Shown here: one piece after another, positions 27,561-27,865 of the stretch
How the letters are laid out: every line of letters starts with the position of its first letter
How positions within the stretch are numbered: the first letter of the stretch is position 1
Assembly (NCBI GenBank): GCA_003427395.1
Contig: BFEA01000942.1
Span: forward strand, 259,911-287,775
Source: Chara braunii
Lineage: Eukaryota > Streptophyta > Charophyceae > Charales > Characeae
Length of the DNA: 27,865 nt
Reading direction: 5' to 3'
Notes under the pieces: generated by a model
What the model was told of the DNA's origin: nothing
The model's input: only the letters and a program-made list of their open reading frames with translations
Databases searched by the model: none
Program-made: the position numbers and the translations under genes

Positions 27561-27865
27561 AAGGTCCAATCTGGAGCAAGCAGGTATCCTGTCCCCTATT
27601 TGCTCCCACTGTGGCCCTAACGCACAATGTAGGTGCGCTGACTTGGAGCACTGCCTGCTGGCATGCCCGATGGCAGTGCAAGTGTGGCAATGGTGGGATG
27701 CATTGTGGCAAGACACAACTGGATCAACCTTTCAATGGAACATTGCGCTCATCCCCCTAGGCAAACTTGTTGATTATCCGACAGGATGGTCACCTTTTCA
27801 AGCAAACCTCTTCAAACACATGAGGCTTGCTCTCTGGCAATGGTGGGATGCATTGTTGCAAGATA
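27520..27865 (+). pseudogene. LINE-G zf-RVT zinc-binding domain, cut by the window end
   Basis: After the frameshift the text continues LPTPAWVTSRSNLEQAGILS, PICSHCGP, DLEHCLLACPMAVQVWQWWD. The C-x2-C...H-C-x3-C pattern (about 27596-27665) is the C-terminal zinc-binding domain of plant LINE ORF2 proteins. The frame is open to the last base. WQWWDALWQD (27685-27714) recurs as WQWWDALLQD (27835-27864), exactly 50 codons later, where a different sequence is expected by comparison with LINE-A. Confidence 0.85.

Larger units (their letters stand above)
22164..27865 (+). mobile_element. LINE-G: long LINE copy with internal tandem duplication, cut by the window end
   Basis: Order on the plus strand: possible ORF1 tail (to 22747), endonuclease (about 22890-23700), linker (to about 24540), RT (about 24540-25110), thumb and linker, a second copy of RT motif B to linker (25972-27061), the remaining linker (27047-27560) and the zinc domain (27560-27865). 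No 3' UTR or tail is reached. Stops, frameshifts and one internal deletion mark it as defective. It is the same clade as LINE-A and LINE-C. Confidence 0.88.

Noticed and set aside
24196-27562. Long minus-strand frames opposite LINE-G
   Set aside because: They are antisense shadows of ORF2; plus-strand motifs explain the sequence.

Overview
The window looks like a repeat-rich stretch of a large nuclear genome, most likely a streptophyte (land plant or charophyte alga). It contains poly-A-tailed non-LTR retrotransposons (LINEs) of the plant L1-like type: an APE-type endonuclease, a reverse transcriptase (RT), and a C-terminal zinc-binding domain of the zf-RVT type. It also has GT-AG introns, long homopolymers and many diverged tandem and inverted repeats. 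There are no bacterial operons, CRISPR arrays or rRNA genes. The taxonomic guess is inference only.

Layout. 1-193: last exon of an unidentified host gene. 355-1096: two families of short tandem repeats. 1148-1185: a perfect Nextera mate-pair junction adapter, so the assembly join here is suspect. 1556-2186: a hairpin, a 45-A tract and a 20-bp minisatellite. 2285-3863: LINE-A, 5'-truncated, with an almost open C-terminal reading frame, 3' UTR and poly-A. 4123-4475: LINE-B, a second 3' end of the same family with a 60-A tail. 5140-6987: LINE-C, RT through linker, lacking its 3' end. 7241-7788: two candidate minus-strand exons of a threonine-rich protein. 8600-13265: LINE-D, very decayed and internally duplicated, interrupted by an A-tract element at about 12200-12545. 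13375-14310: a degenerate satellite with units in both orientations. 15280-15400: LINE-E, a minus-strand LINE 3' tail. 18073-20815: LINE-F, minus strand, RT motif A to zinc domain. 20816-21560: an A/T-rich repeat element related to the one in LINE-D. 21660-21873: a foldback element. 22164-27865: LINE-G, the longest copy, with a possible ORF1 tail, endonuclease, RT, a 1.1-kb in-frame tandem duplication and the zinc domain, running off the window.

How the parts relate. At least five LINE bodies and two extra LINE tails of one broad clade account for more than half of the window, and all are defective. LINE-G has lost two endonuclease active-site residues and the segment between the RT active site and the thumb. 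Its duplication arose after that deletion, because both copies share it. No functional cellular pathway can be read here. The most useful observations are the adapter, the in-frame LINE duplications, the repeat family shared by 12334 and 20918, the foldback element, and a 15-bp word shared by the flanks of two minus-strand LINE tails.
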